A stretch of DNA of 64,000 bases from Nodularia spumigena CCY9414 (lineage in GTDB: Bacteria; Cyanobacteriota; Cyanobacteriia; Cyanobacteriales; Nostocaceae), in the NCBI RefSeq assembly GCF_000340565.2, contig NZ_CP007203.1, positions 1,079,366 to 1,143,365 of the forward strand. Direction: 5' to 3'. Below, one piece after another: positions 45,343-55,900 of the stretch. Each line of letters starts with the position of its first letter. Position 1 is the stretch's first letter. The notes under the pieces were generated by a model. That model made no database searches. It saw only the letters and a list, made by a program, of their open reading frames with translations, and had not been told where the DNA came from. A program made the position numbers and the translations under genes.

Positions 45343-46065
45343 ATGTATACTATGATCAATTCTTGGCTTACTCCCAGTCATTTTGTCATGTTGGGGTTAC
45401 AATTAGCTTTCGCGATCGCTCACAGTGGAGGAGCCGCCTTACGTCCTTGGGCAGAAAAACACATAGGAGCAAGGCTTTATCGCATTTGCTTTGCATTAGT
45501 TAGTTTACCGTTAGCTGTAATCTTAATTATTTACTTTTTCAATCATCGCTATGATGGTTTGCAACTTTGGCTAGTGCAGTCCGTGCCGGGTGTGAGAGAA
45601 GTAGTTTGGGTATTATCAGCGATTTCCTTTTTATTTTTGTATCCTGCTACCTTCAATTTACTAGAAATTGCCGCCATTCAAAAGCCCCAAGTCTATCTGT
45701 TCGAGTCCGGAATTATTCGTATTACCCGCCATCCTCAGATGGTAGGACAAATAATTTGGTGTTTTGCTCATACCCTTTGGTTAGGAACTAGCTTTACCCT
45801 AGTGACTTCCATGGGGTTAATATTGCATCACTTGTTTGGAGTTTGGCATGGCGATCGCCGCTTGGCTGCGCGCTATGGTCAGGCCTTTGAAATGGCCAAA
45901 GAGCGGACATCAATTATTCCTTTCCTAGCAATTATTGATGGTCGTCAATCTATCAAATGGCAGGAATTTCTCCGCCCTGCCTACTTAGGAGTAGGAATTT
46001 TTATAGCACTGCTTTCTTGGGCGCACCCCCTGTTACTTGTAGCAACTAGTAGGATACAATGGTAG
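45343..46065 (+). CDS. NnrU family membrane protein, candidate zeta-carotene isomerase
   Basis: 240 residues with about six membrane helices. NnrU features are FAIAHSGGAALRPWAEKHIG, the segment IIRITRHPQMVGQIIWCFAH, and HHLFGVWHGDRRL. The conserved histidines could bind haem b. Plant 15-cis-zeta-carotene isomerase (Z-ISO) belongs to this family, and cyanobacterial relatives have been linked to the same step, so a role in carotenoid synthesis is plausible but not proven here. ATG at 45343; a second Met is three codons later. The thioredoxin gene follows 411 bp downstream on the same strand. Confidence 0.82.
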   Translation: MYTMINSWLTPSHFVMLGLQLAFAIAHSGGAALRPWAEKHIGARLYRICFALVSLPLAVILIIYFFNHRYDGLQLWLVQSVPGVREVVWVLSAISFLFLYPATFNLLEIAAIQKPQVYLFESGIIRITRHPQMVGQIIWCFAHTLWLGTSFTLVTSMGLILHHLFGVWHGDRRLAARYGQAFEMAKERTSIIPFLAIIDGRQSIKWQEFLRPAYLGVGIFIALLSWAHPLLLVATSRIQW

Positions 46066-46476
46066 TTTGAGTTGATCCCCACTATCCACAAACAATATCA
46101 AGTCAGTCAAAACTTCTGATGATCAACTGCCGCCAAATCAATGTAGTATGAATTGAAATAGCTGTCAGTGGGGGTGCGCTCAGTCAGTTTGATATTTTAT
46201 AGTGGTGTGTTGTGAGTCAAATGCCTTTCCTGGGGAACCGATAGCACAGCAGTTTAAATTTTCTTGGCAGCAGCAATCAGCAGTTGAAAAGCCAAAATAG
46301 CCACGGCATGAGTCGCCCTGGTTTTGGTGTCACAGTGAAAATCAATACTGGAATAGTTGCATAATTATGGTTTCCCTAAATGGTTTCCCTAAAGCTTATG
46401 TAGGAAATGACTGGCTTGCCCATTCCTGCTACTGATAGCTAGTTTAATATCAAAACCTTATAATTTTAGAGGCGTC
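46066..46476. other. Intergenic region upstream of the thioredoxin gene
   Basis: 411 bp without a gene. The segment ATGGTTTCCCTA is present twice in tandem at about 46368-46391. The rest holds no visible hairpin or repeat, and should include the thioredoxin promoter. Confidence 0.4.
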
Positions 46477-46863
46477 ATGGTGTTGTCGGTTAGTGAGCGG
46501 ACATTTACACAAGAAGTTTTACAATCTCCAATTCCTGTTTTAGTTAATTTTGAAGCCCCCTGGTGCGGCTTGTGTCGCATTATTCACCCTCTGTTATTGC
46601 AATTTAATGCTCAATGTGGTGATCAAATTAAGTTAGTAGGGGTTAATGCTGATAATAATTTTAAACTGGCTAACACCTATCGACTCAAATCATTGCCAAC
46701 TTTACTGTTGGTGGAAAATGGCATTGTTCGGCATCGCCTAGAAAGTTTCCGTAGTAAAGAAGATTTACGTCTGGCTTTAGAAGAAATTAAACTTACTTAC
46801 AAAAACCGTTCTAAAACATACAGTAATCTAGCAACAGCAGACTTAGAATGTCGTTCAGCATAA
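46477..46863 (+). CDS. Thioredoxin with CGLC active site
   Basis: 128 residues. The active site is W29-C30-G31-L32-C33 (APWCGLCRIIHPLL) instead of the classical CGPC; the cis-proline is in LKSLPTLLLV. Replacing Pro by Leu in the motif usually alters redox potential, making it less typical as a strong reductant. The C-terminal ~20 residues (KNRSKTYSNLATADLECRSA) extend past the fold and add a third cysteine. There is no signal peptide, so it is cytoplasmic. It lies between the NnrU gene and ndhF, followed by a strong terminator. Similar CGLC thioredoxins occur in other Nostocales. Confidence 0.88.
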   Translation: MVLSVSERTFTQEVLQSPIPVLVNFEAPWCGLCRIIHPLLLQFNAQCGDQIKLVGVNADNNFKLANTYRLKSLPTLLLVENGIVRHRLESFRSKEDLRLALEEIKLTYKNRSKTYSNLATADLECRSA

Positions 46864-46958
46864 ATCAGCTTATGAGCAGTAGTTACTGGTTATAAGTAGC
46901 ACTATTCACAGTGCTGATTCCCTAAACCCAGTTCGACAAATATAAAACCATGCTTAAT

Positions 46959-46988
46959 TACCCCACCCAAAGCTGATTGGGTGGGGTA
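46959..46988 (+). terminator. Terminator after the thioredoxin gene
   Basis: Arms TACCCCACCCAA / TTGGGTGGGGTA, perfect over 12 bases, 6-base loop, then TTTTA. It separates the thioredoxin gene from ndhF. Confidence 0.85.
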
Positions 46989-47064
46989 TTTTATCCTCAA
47001 GGGTGTGTGTCAAAATTATTAACAGTTCAGCCTTAGTCAAGAATTCTAAAAGTAAGCGTCAGTG

Positions 47065-49152
47065 ATGGAACTAATCTATGAATATGCCTGGCTAATTCCA
47101 GTATTTCCACTTTTAGGGGCAATGCTGGTTGGTCTAGGGTTAATTTCTTTAAATCAGGTGACAAACCGCCTGCGACAACTCAACGCTGTATTGATCATCT
47201 CCTTGATGGGAGCAGCTATGAGTTTCTCGTTGGCCTTGCTGTGGAGTCAAATTCAAGGACACGCGCCTTACCTCCGCACCCTCGAATGGGCAGCAGCAGG
47301 CAATTTTCACCTGAGAATGGGCTACACTATCGACCACTTAACAGCCCTGATGCTGGTGATTGTCACCACGGTAGCGCTATTAGTCATGGTCTACACCGAT
47401 GGCTATATGGCTCATGACCCAGGATATGTCAGGTTTTACGCCTATCTCAGTTTATTTGGTTCCTCCATGTTGGGTCTAGTAATTAGCCCCAACTTGGTGC
47501 AAATTTACATATTCTGGGAACTGGTGGGGATGTGTTCTTACTTGCTGGTCGGCTTTTGGTACGATCGCAAAGCCGCAGCCGATGCTTGTCAAAAGGCATT
47601 TGTCACCAACCGGGTGGGTGACTTTGGTCTGCTACTAGGCATCCTGGGACTGTTCTGGGCCACAGGAAGCTTTGATTTTGGGGTGATGGGCGATCGCCTA
47701 GCACAACTGGTAGAAACAGGTTCTATCAGCAATTTTCTCGCCATCCTGTTGGCGATTTTGGTGTTCTTAGGGCCAGTGGCCAAATCCGCCCAATTTCCTC
47801 TGCACGTCTGGCTACCAGATGCAATGGAAGGTCCCACACCCATTTCTGCCCTGATTCACGCCGCCACAATGGTAGCAGCCGGTGTGTTCCTGATTGCCCG
47901 GATGTACCCCGTTTTTGAACACATCCCAGCCGCCATGAACGTCATTGCCTTTACCGGGGCATTTACGGCGTTTTTAGGGGCTAGCATTGCTATCACCCAA
48001 AATGACATTAAAAAGGGTCTCGCTTACTCCACCATCTCCCAATTAGGCTACATGGTGATGGCGATGGGATTAGGCTCATACAGTGCGGGATTATTCCACC
48101 TGATGACTCACGCCTACTTTAAGGCGATGTTGTTCTTGGGTTCTGGTTCTGTGATTCACGGTATGGAAGGCGTTGTCGGTCATGACCCCGCTTTAGCGCA
48201 GGATATGCGCTTGATGGGAGGAATGCGAAAGTATATGCCCATTACTGGCATTACCTTCTTGATTGGTTGCTTGGCCATTTCCGGTGTGCCACCTTTTGCC
48301 GGTTTCTGGTCAAAAGATGAAATTCTCGGTAATGCTTTTGAAGTCAGCCCCCTGCTGTGGTTGATTGGCTGGTTAACTGCCGGAATTACCGCTTTCTATA
48401 TGTTTAGAATGTACTTCATGACATTTGAAGGCAAATTCCGGGGGACTGACGAGAAAATCAAGGCTAAACTCAAAAAAGCCGCCGCTCCAATGGTTGTGGA
48501 ATTAGATTCAGCCGCACTAGCACCTAATTTTGGCCCTGGGGCGATGAAGCAAGGAGAATTGGCAGCAAATGCTCATGACTCCCACGAACATCACAGCGAC
48601 ACTCCCCATGAATCGCCGTGGACGATGACTTTGCCTTTGGCGCTGTTGGCTATTCCTTCAATGTTGATTGGTTTGGTGGGGACACCTTACGCCAATTACT
48701 TCGAGGAGTTTATATTTCCTCCTAGCGAAACCCTCACCGAAGTTTTGGAAAAAGCTGCTGAGTTCAACCCCACGGAATTTTACGTCATGGCGGGGGCTTC
48801 AGTGGGTATTTCCTTAATTGGTATTACCTTGGCTTCGCTGATGTACTTGCGGCGTAAAATTGACCCAGCTGCGATCGCATCTCAAATCAAACCACTTTAC
48901 GATCTATCCCTCAACAAGTGGTACTTCGATGACATTTACCATCGTGTCTTTGTTCTGGGCTTACGTCGTCTAGCCAGACAAGTCATGGAAGTTGACTTCC
49001 GCGTGGTAGATGGTGCTGTTAACCTCACAGGCTTTTTCACCCTCGTCAGTGGTGAAGGTCTGAAATACTTAGAAAATGGTCGCGCTCAATTCTATGCCTT
49101 AATTATCTTTGGGGCTGTTTTGGGCTTGGTGATAGTTTTTGGTGTAACTTGA
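47065..49152 (+). CDS. ndhF: NDH-1 subunit 5 (NdhF)
   Basis: 695 residues from the ATG at 47065; a GTG directly before it is in frame. About 15 membrane helices are seen, with the antiporter-like core (YIFWELVGMCSYLLVGFWYD, PLHVWLPDAMEGPTPISALI, KKGLAYSTISQLGYM). A polar His-rich loop (NAHDSHEHHSDTPHE) and the lateral helix region follow. NdhF is the distal proton-pumping subunit of photosynthetic complex I, used in respiration and cyclic electron flow. The ndhD gene follows after one small gene. The sequence is closest to the NdhF1 type rather than the CO2-uptake NdhF3 type; this is from memory of the families. Confidence 0.95.
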   Translation: MELIYEYAWLIPVFPLLGAMLVGLGLISLNQVTNRLRQLNAVLIISLMGAAMSFSLALLWSQIQGHAPYLRTLEWAAAGNFHLRMGYTIDHLTALMLVIVTTVALLVMVYTDGYMAHDPGYVRFYAYLSLFGSSMLGLVISPNLVQIYIFWELVGMCSYLLVGFWYDRKAAADACQKAFVTNRVGDFGLLLGILGLFWATGSFDFGVMGDRLAQLVETGSISNFLAILLAILVFLGPVAKSAQFPLHVWLPDAMEGPTPISALIHAATMVAAGVFLIARMYPVFEHIPAAMNVIAFTGAFTAFLGASIAITQNDIKKGLAYSTISQLGYMVMAMGLGSYSAGLFHLMTHAYFKAMLFLGSGSVIHGMEGVVGHDPALAQDMRLMGGMRKYMPITGITFLIGCLAISGVPPFAGFWSKDEILGNAFEVSPLLWLIGWLTAGITAFYMFRMYFMTFEGKFRGTDEKIKAKLKKAAAPMVVELDSAALAPNFGPGAMKQGELAANAHDSHEHHSDTPHESPWTMTLPLALLAIPSMLIGLVGTPYANYFEEFIFPPSETLTEVLEKAAEFNPTEFYVMAGASVGISLIGITLASLMYLRRKIDPAAIASQIKPLYDLSLNKWYFDDIYHRVFVLGLRRLARQVMEVDFRVVDGAVNLTGFFTLVSGEGLKYLENGRAQFYALIIFGAVLGLVIVFGVT

Positions 49153-49160
49153 TCTAGACC

Positions 49161-49205
49161 ACAGGGGAAAGGTAATGGAATGATCTTTAACCTTACCCCT
49201 GTTTT
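49161..49205 (+). terminator. Probable terminator after ndhF
   Basis: ACAGGGGAAAGGT pairs with ACCTTACCCCTGT apart from one internal mismatch and a slip; TTTT follows. It lies 8 bases after the ndhF stop and suggests that ndhF is not strictly co-transcribed with ndhD. Confidence 0.7.
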
Positions 49206-49364
49206 CCACAAATTTTGTCAAAGTTGGCTGTCACACCCCATAATTTTAGTACCAGCTTACTCAAGAAACTTAAATATTAAAATTATTTAAGTTTTGAGGG
49301 TTTCTCACGGAGAAAGATTTAATATTCAGGACGTAAACTTACTGAACTGTAGGGTGTAAAAAAA

Positions 49365-49814
49365 ATGAAAATTTTTCCTTCGTTGAAAAAATTTGTTGTC
49401 TATTCATTAGTATTGCTGGTTTCAGTTTGCAGCTTGTTGTTCACAGCACCTACCGCTATTGCTGCTGTAGATGTAAGTACACAGTATATTGCTTTTGACA
49501 CATCAACCGGAAGTATTGATGAAGCAGTAGCTTCTTACAGAAGTTTAAAGGGAAAAGTTGCCAAACAACAATCCCTGAGCATAGATGAAATCAAACAGGC
49601 TTTAGGCGTGATTAATGACAAAATTAATACCCTAGTACAAGAAAAGAAAGATTTGTTAGCAGCTGATTCAAACGCATCAACCGATAATTTGGATTCATCC
49701 ATTGCTAGTTACAGAAGTTTAAAGGGAAAAGTTGCCAAACAACAATCCCTGAGCATAGATGAAATCAAACAGGCTTTAGGCGTGATTAATGCCAAAATTA
49801 ACTCTTTAACATAA
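49365..49814 (+). CDS. Secreted small protein with an internal duplication
   Basis: 149 residues. A signal peptide (FVVYSLVLLVSVCSLLFTAP, then TAIAA) directs it to the lumen or periplasm. The mature part has two copies of a ~32-residue module SYRSLKGKVAKQQSLSIDEI + KQALGVIN, predicted helical. At DNA level, 49535-49617 equals 49709-49791 with a 174-bp offset, and the match continues to 49627/49801 with a single difference, so the duplication is recent or is kept uniform. I do not recognise the family. It lies between ndhF and ndhD but has its own strong hairpin behind it. It could be a lumenal helper, which is only a guess. Confidence 0.8.
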   Translation: MKIFPSLKKFVVYSLVLLVSVCSLLFTAPTAIAAVDVSTQYIAFDTSTGSIDEAVASYRSLKGKVAKQQSLSIDEIKQALGVINDKINTLVQEKKDLLAADSNASTDNLDSSIASYRSLKGKVAKQQSLSIDEIKQALGVINAKINSLT

Positions 49815-49815
49815 C

Positions 49816-49861
49816 GCGAAAGTCCCCACCCTCAATGTACTCATAGGGTGGGGACTTTCGC
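49816..49861 (+). terminator. Very strong hairpin (17-bp perfect stem)
   Basis: Arms GCGAAAGTCCCCACCCT / AGGGTGGGGACTTTCGC with a 12-base loop, 1 base after the stop of the small secreted protein and followed by TTTATG. It most likely ends that transcript. The perfect stem is unusually long. Confidence 0.85.
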
Positions 49862-49966
49862 TTTATGTTAAATCAACCTAACAATGAAGGGAAAAGTGCA
49901 AAAAAACTGTTAGTTAATAACTAGTGACTTTTTGCCAAACATAATTCTGATTGCAGACGAATTGCG

Positions 49967-51544
49967 ATGAATACAGTTAATTTCCCGTGGCTGACGACCA
50001 TTATTTTGTTACCGATAGCCGCGTCGCTACTGATTCCCATCATCCCAGATAAAGACGGCAAAACAGTGCGCTGGTATTCCCTCATTGTGGGGTTAATAGA
50101 TTTTGCACTAATTGTTTACGCTTTTTCTAATGCTTACGACTTCTCCAATCCAGATTTACAGATGGTGGAGAGTTACCCCTGGGTGACTCAATTGGATTTA
50201 AATTGGTCAGTAGGGGCTGATGGCTTGTCCATGCCTCTAATTATTTTGACTGGGTTTATTTCCACCCTGGCGATTTTAGCAGCTTGGCCTGTAACGTTCA
50301 AGCCAAAACTATTTTATTTCTTGATTCTGGCGATGTATGGCGGTCAAATTGCCGTGTTCGCTGTTCAAGATATGCTGTTATTTTTCTTGGTGTGGGAACT
50401 GGAACTGGTACCGATTTACTTTCTGCTGTCGATTTGGGGAGGCAAAAAGCGACAATATGCAGCGACTAAATTTATTTTATACACTGCCGGTGGGTCGCTG
50501 TTTATTTTGCTGTCTGCCCTGACAATGGGATTTTACGGCGATACGGTAACGTTCGATATGCGCGCCTTGGCTTTGAAGGATTTCGCCCTCAATTTCCAGT
50601 TAGCCTTATACGCTGGGTTCCTGATTGCTTATGCAGTCAAGTTGCCGATTATTCCCCTGCATACGTGGCTACCAGATGCCCACGGTGAAGCTACAGCGCC
50701 AGTGCATATGTTGCTAGCCGGGATTTTGCTGAAAATGGGCGGTTACGCCTTAATTCGCATGAATGCCCAAATGCTGCCCGATGCTCATGCTTATTTTGCC
50801 CCTGTGTTAGTGGTTTTGGGGGTAGTAAATATCATCTACGCCGCCCTGACATCTTTCGCCCAGAGGAACCTGAAGCGGAAAATTGCCTACTCCTCAATTT
50901 CTCACATGGGGTTTGTCCTCATTGGTATTGCTTCGTTCACCGATTTAGGATTGAGTGGCGCAGTTTTACAAATGGTTTCCCACGGTTTAATTGGGGCGAG
51001 TTTGTTCTTCCTTGTGGGGGCGACTTATGACCGGACACACACCCTGATGTTAGATGAAATGGGTGGTGTCGGTAAGCGGATGAAAAAGATTTTCGCTATG
51101 TTCACCACCTGTTCAATGGCTTCTTTAGCATTGCCAGGAATGAGCGGTTTCGTAGCAGAATTAATGATCTTTGTCGGCTTTGCCACCAGCGATGCTTATA
51201 GCTCTACTTTTAAAGTTATCGTGGTGTTTTTGATGGCTGTTGGAGTCATTTTAACTCCAATTTATTTGCTGTCGATGTTGCGCGAAATTTTCTATGGTGA
51301 AGAAAACGAAGAGTTAGTTTCTCACCAAGCTTTGATTGATGCTGAACCCCGCGAAGTGTTTATCGTTGCTTGTTTGTTAGTGCCAATTATTAGTATTGGG
51401 TTTTATCCCAAGTTACTAACTCAGATGTATGACGCGACGACTGTACAGTTAACAGCAAGGTTGCGTGATTCTGTGCCGACTTTAGCACAGCAAAAAGAAG
51501 TGCCTCAGATTTCTTCTTTGAAAGCGCCGGAAATTGTTCGTTAA
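49967..51544 (+). CDS. ndhD: NDH-1 subunit 4 (NdhD)
   Basis: 525 residues with about 14 helices. The antiporter-like core is clear: [60 protein letters not shown]. NdhD is a proton-pumping subunit of photosynthetic complex I. Pairing with an NdhF1-type gene 0.8 kb upstream suggests that this is the respiratory/cyclic-flow form (NdhD1) and not the CO2-uptake form. The C-terminal tail is polar ([18 protein letters not shown]). A terminator follows the stop. The start is the ATG at 49967. Confidence 0.95.
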   Translation: MNTVNFPWLTTIILLPIAASLLIPIIPDKDGKTVRWYSLIVGLIDFALIVYAFSNAYDFSNPDLQMVESYPWVTQLDLNWSVGADGLSMPLIILTGFISTLAILAAWPVTFKPKLFYFLILAMYGGQIAVFAVQDMLLFFLVWELELVPIYFLLSIWGGKKRQYAATKFILYTAGGSLFILLSALTMGFYGDTVTFDMRALALKDFALNFQLALYAGFLIAYAVKLPIIPLHTWLPDAHGEATAPVHMLLAGILLKMGGYALIRMNAQMLPDAHAYFAPVLVVLGVVNIIYAALTSFAQRNLKRKIAYSSISHMGFVLIGIASFTDLGLSGAVLQMVSHGLIGASLFFLVGATYDRTHTLMLDEMGGVGKRMKKIFAMFTTCSMASLALPGMSGFVAELMIFVGFATSDAYSSTFKVIVVFLMAVGVILTPIYLLSMLREIFYGEENEELVSHQALIDAEPREVFIVACLLVPIISIGFYPKLLTQMYDATTVQLTARLRDSVPTLAQQKEVPQISSLKAPEIVR

Positions 51545-51581
51545 GTAGCTATTGATTGTTTAATTTTCTATTGCTTTTTGG

Positions 51582-51607
51582 GCGGGTACAGTACCCGCTC
51601 TTTTTTT
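51582..51607 (+). terminator. Terminator after ndhD
   Basis: Arms GCGGGTAC / GTACCCGC around one base (more likely GCGGGT/ACCCGC with a 5-base loop), then TTTTTTT from 51601. It isolates the following four-gene set as its own transcription unit. Confidence 0.9.
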
Positions 51608-51770
51608 GGCGTTGCTGATGATTGAATTTATCGGGCTACGCCCAATACGGTTCGGTTAAGCCAAAAACCAGATAAACTGAGGGTTAGCCGAAAGAAGCAT
51701 ATTTTTTTGATGAAATGCGTTGTGATTAGTAGCAATTGGCAGGTAAACTACAGAATAAACTGTCTTATTT

Positions 51771-52907
51771 GTGACTTTGACAAGAATTACCCCTGGACAA
51801 CTGCTGACTTCTAGGCAAAAATTCGGCTTAGATGTAGTCTCCATTTTTGGTTATGGAAGAAGGGATGTGGTCTTAGCAATTGATATTACCGAAAGTGTAG
51901 GTTTAAATGATCAAGGCCGTATCCGCTTACGTCAGATAGTTGAAGACAGTCTCAAACCTGGAGATTATGTTTACATTGTTCCTTTTGCTCAAGATTTAGT
52001 TTTCGATGAAGTTATATCTATTCAAAATCCATTAGGAACAGCTATATATTTTAGTCATAAAAATACAGAGAATATTGATAAAGTATTAGCCAAGATTCCT
52101 TTTAATTATGATCCTACCCGCTATGGAACAGATATTCAAAGAGCCGAATTAACTGTATATCAAGGTATAGCACAGATTAATCAAAATCGACTTTCTAAAA
52201 ATCAACCAATTAAGCCGCAGTCGGTTGTTTGGATTACTGATGCACCGTTATTTACTCAACCAGGAATTAGTTCAAAGGTTTGGATAGAAACCCCTGCTAA
52301 TAGTCCTTTTAGAATAGCAGAATCACCTCTAAGTAAAGAAAGACAAAATTGGATTAAGGCTTTACCTTTAAAAGAGCGATCGCTCACCATTACAACCCAA
52401 TCTAATCAAGATTATAAACTATCTGTAGTCGATATCAATCCTACAGTTCAAGAATTTTGTACGCCAGCACCAGGAGGTCAAGAAACTTGTTTGGTGAATC
52501 CTTATTTATTCAAACAGCTATGGCTACCCAGTTTAATTTTATTACTAATATTTGCGGCTGGTGTTTGGAGCATATTAAAATTTAATAAATTGCAAAAAAA
52601 ATGGGAGGTACGAATTAAGTTAGAAGATGATGAACAACAATATAGATTACCAAACAATAAAAAAATTGCAATTGGTGAAGACGATGCTAGCTGTCTATAT
52701 TCTATTGAATGTCCAGGTGGAAAATTAGAAGCATATCTAGAACGTAAAGGAGAAAAGCTGTATTTAGTTCCAAAGCCAGACTCCAAAATTGAACTTAACA
52801 ACAAAAAAGTTAGCTCACGGACTCTGATATCAAGTTCTAATTTTACCCTAAATTGTCCAGATAAACGCCAGCGTGAGTACGAGATTTATATCAAAATAAA
52901 AAAATAG
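51771..52907 (+). CDS. Membrane-anchored VWA-domain protein (system gene 1)
   Basis: 378 residues. A VWA domain spans ~30-225 with a MIDAS-type site D38-x-T40-x-S42 (VVLAIDITES), T120-D121 and D157 (WITDAPL). One membrane helix is at ~249-269 (QLWLPSLILLLIFAAGVWSI), followed by basic residues, so the C-terminus should be cytoplasmic. The last ~100 residues are beta-rich with an FHA-like pattern (KKIAIGEDDASC, SKIELNNKKVSS); this is tentative. Cysteines 230 and 240 flank the helix. The start is GTG (51771), as an in-frame stop lies at 51756. No signal peptide is visible, so orientation is unsettled. The tubulin-like gene follows after 16 bp. Confidence 0.8.
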   Translation: MTLTRITPGQLLTSRQKFGLDVVSIFGYGRRDVVLAIDITESVGLNDQGRIRLRQIVEDSLKPGDYVYIVPFAQDLVFDEVISIQNPLGTAIYFSHKNTENIDKVLAKIPFNYDPTRYGTDIQRAELTVYQGIAQINQNRLSKNQPIKPQSVVWITDAPLFTQPGISSKVWIETPANSPFRIAESPLSKERQNWIKALPLKERSLTITTQSNQDYKLSVVDINPTVQEFCTPAPGGQETCLVNPYLFKQLWLPSLILLLIFAAGVWSILKFNKLQKKWEVRIKLEDDEQQYRLPNNKKIAIGEDDASCLYSIECPGGKLEAYLERKGEKLYLVPKPDSKIELNNKKVSSRTLISSSNFTLNCPDKRQREYEIYIKIKK

Positions 52908-52923
52908 TATTCAGGGGAAAAAT

Positions 52924-55900
52924 ATGACTCAAGCATCTGCAAAACAAACTCAATATAGAGGAATTAATCGCACAATTTGTATCGGTTTAGGTGGAACTGG
53001 TAGAGATGTTTTAATGCGAATTAGACGCTTAATAGTTGACCGCTATGGAGATTTAAATAACTTACCAATTGTCAGTTTTGTTCACATTGACACAGATAAA
53101 GCTGCAACCCAAGTTACAGGAATTAGAACAGGAAGTACCTATCATGGTGTTGATTTAAATTTTAAAGAAGCTGAGAAAGTCAGTGCTACCATGTCATCTC
53201 ATGAAGTGACTATGTTTGTCGAAGGACTAGAACGGCGTTCAGAATATAGTAGTTACGGACCTTATGATCATATTGGCATTTGGTTTCCTCCTCAATTATT
53301 GCGAAATATTAAAGCAATTGAAGAAGGTGCAAAAGGTATTAGACCTGTAGGAAGACTGGCTTTTTTTCACAACTACCAAAGAATTAAAACAGTAATTGAA
53401 ACCGCAGAAAAACGCACGAGGGGACATGAATCATTCTTGTTGACATCAGGTCTCAAAATAGAACCTGGATTAAGTATTTTTGTTGTCGGTTCTCTTTGCG
53501 GTGGGACAGGAAGCGGAATGTTTTTGGATGTTGCTTATAGTCTGAGAAATATTTATAGTGAACAAGGCGCTCGGATTTTTGGCTATTTAGTAATTAGTCC
53601 AGAATTGTATGGTAATACGTCTAACATGAGTGCGAACACTTATGCTGCATTAAAAGAATTAAATCATTATAGCAATCCTGGTACAGAATTTGCAGCTTGT
53701 TATGATATTGAAAATTTATCAATTATTAAAGAAAAACGTCCACCCTTTGATTATGCTTATTTGCTATCTCATCAAACAGGGAGTGAATATGAAATTCTCA
53801 CCCAAGGTAAGCTATGTAATGTGATTGCTCATAAAATAGCTCTAGAATTTTCTGGTGAACTAGGTTCAGTAATTAAAGGTAATCGAGATAATTTCCTTCA
53901 ACACATAATTCAGTCCGACAAACATCCACGTCCTAATAACCAAAGATACTTAACATTTGGACTATCAGCAATTTATTTTCCTCGTGATACGATTATCCAA
54001 ATTGCCTTAACGAAAGTCAGTTCAGAGTTAGTCAAATTTTGGTTAAATGGTAAAGGTCAAAGTCCCGATCCTTTAAACTTACTTGAGCAATTTTTGATTC
54101 AGCATCACTGGCAAAATGACTTAGCAAAACGAGATGGATTAACTAATAAACTATCTGAATCTGTAGAAGAATCTCACAAGACTTTTAGTAATAGTATCAA
54201 AACTTGGCAGAATAAATTGTCACGTTTAATTGCTGAATGTAAAAATAAAGATGACCGTGTAAATATTCGTCAACAGTTATCTGGAGAATTTTACAAGCAA
54301 TTTCGCACGGTTCAACCAGGAGAAACGGAAAGTAATCGCGGCTATTGGTTGACAAAATTAATTCAGACTGCTCCTAAAATTATCAAGGAACTTAGCAATA
54401 ATATTGATGATTATTTCATTCAATTACTCACACCAATAGAAGCTAATTTTTCTATTAAAAATACCCGTAACTGGCTCGATGCTCTGCAACATGAATTGCA
54501 GAAATATCAACTAGATTTGCAAGAAAAAATTACAGAGTTTGGGGGAATGAAGCGATTAGAAGATGTAGAAAGAAAGTGGGATAATGCCGAACAAATAATT
54601 GAAGAACTTGAAAATAAGCTAGGTATTCCCTTTGTGAATATCAAAAATATACAATTTCACGACGAATGTAAAAAAGTCATCCAGGAAGTTTGTAAAATTC
54701 TTAGACATAATTTTGAACTCACAGTGGTACAAGAGACACTAAAAATTGTCAATCAGTTACAAAAGCACGTTCAAGATAGAGAAAAACAAATTGCTGCTTT
54801 TAGCAGTTTAGTAGAGGATTTACAAACTGCTTATGACAAAGAGGAACGAGAATTAAAACAGTTAAATTTTGACGAAATGAGTGGTGAGGCAATTTTTGAT
54901 ACTGAAGATATAGAACTTTGCTATCAAACAATGCTACCAGAAAATGATGTTCGTCCTCAGTTGGTATTAGCAAGTTCAGCACCTACCGAAGAAACTGGTA
55001 GAGGAGCATCTTTGGCATTTTTTCTGAATATGGAACGCACTACGCACTCTCAGCTAAAACAAGAAATTGACCTAAAAGTTGATAGTTTATTTGCTTTTCG
55101 TGGTAGCAATATTGTTACTTCTGTGATTAAACGCTTCATGAAAAAATATTCCTCATCTGCTGGTTCAACTCGTTTAGCGCAAATTATCCAAGAAGCTCAA
55201 CCCCTCTTGCGTTTAAATTTAAATGATCCTTATTTCCGCGATGATCCTGCTAAAAGTAGTAAATTAGTAGGATATAAAGATACAGATGAATCAGATGTGA
55301 GAGAGTTTAAAAAACTGCTAACACAAGATTTAGGAGTTTCTACAACTGTGTTAAAAGCAATGCAAGCAGATGATGAAATTTTAATTGTAAATGAGTATGC
55401 TGGGTTTCCTTTGAGATTAATTAGTAGTTTGGAACGAATGAGAAACCCATATTTACGAGAACAGCATTCTCCGACATCTTTTTTGCATAATGATTATCGC
55501 GCTTCCTTTCCTGATATTATCCCACCTGATGCTAGAAGGATGGAAGAATTGGAGGATATTTTTTATCCTTGTGTAGCATTGGAGTTGTTAAAAGAAAATC
55601 AGGAAAATCAGGAATTAGAATTTCAACATTATGATTCTTTCCAAGACAGTTATTATACTGTATCTTTGAGTTCACATTGGATGGAAGCTTTGGAAGACTT
55701 GGCCAATAACCGCAATATGGCTGAAACTTTAAAGAAGATTTTGGATGATGCGATCGCTCAAATGCAAAATAATCCTCACCTATGGGAAAATGAATATCTA
55801 CCCAAACTGCGTCAATTTCCAGAGAAGCTGAAAAAAATTCCCGAAGATAGTCCCAATTTTCCCTATATACAAACAGTATATGTCTCACCAGATAATATTC

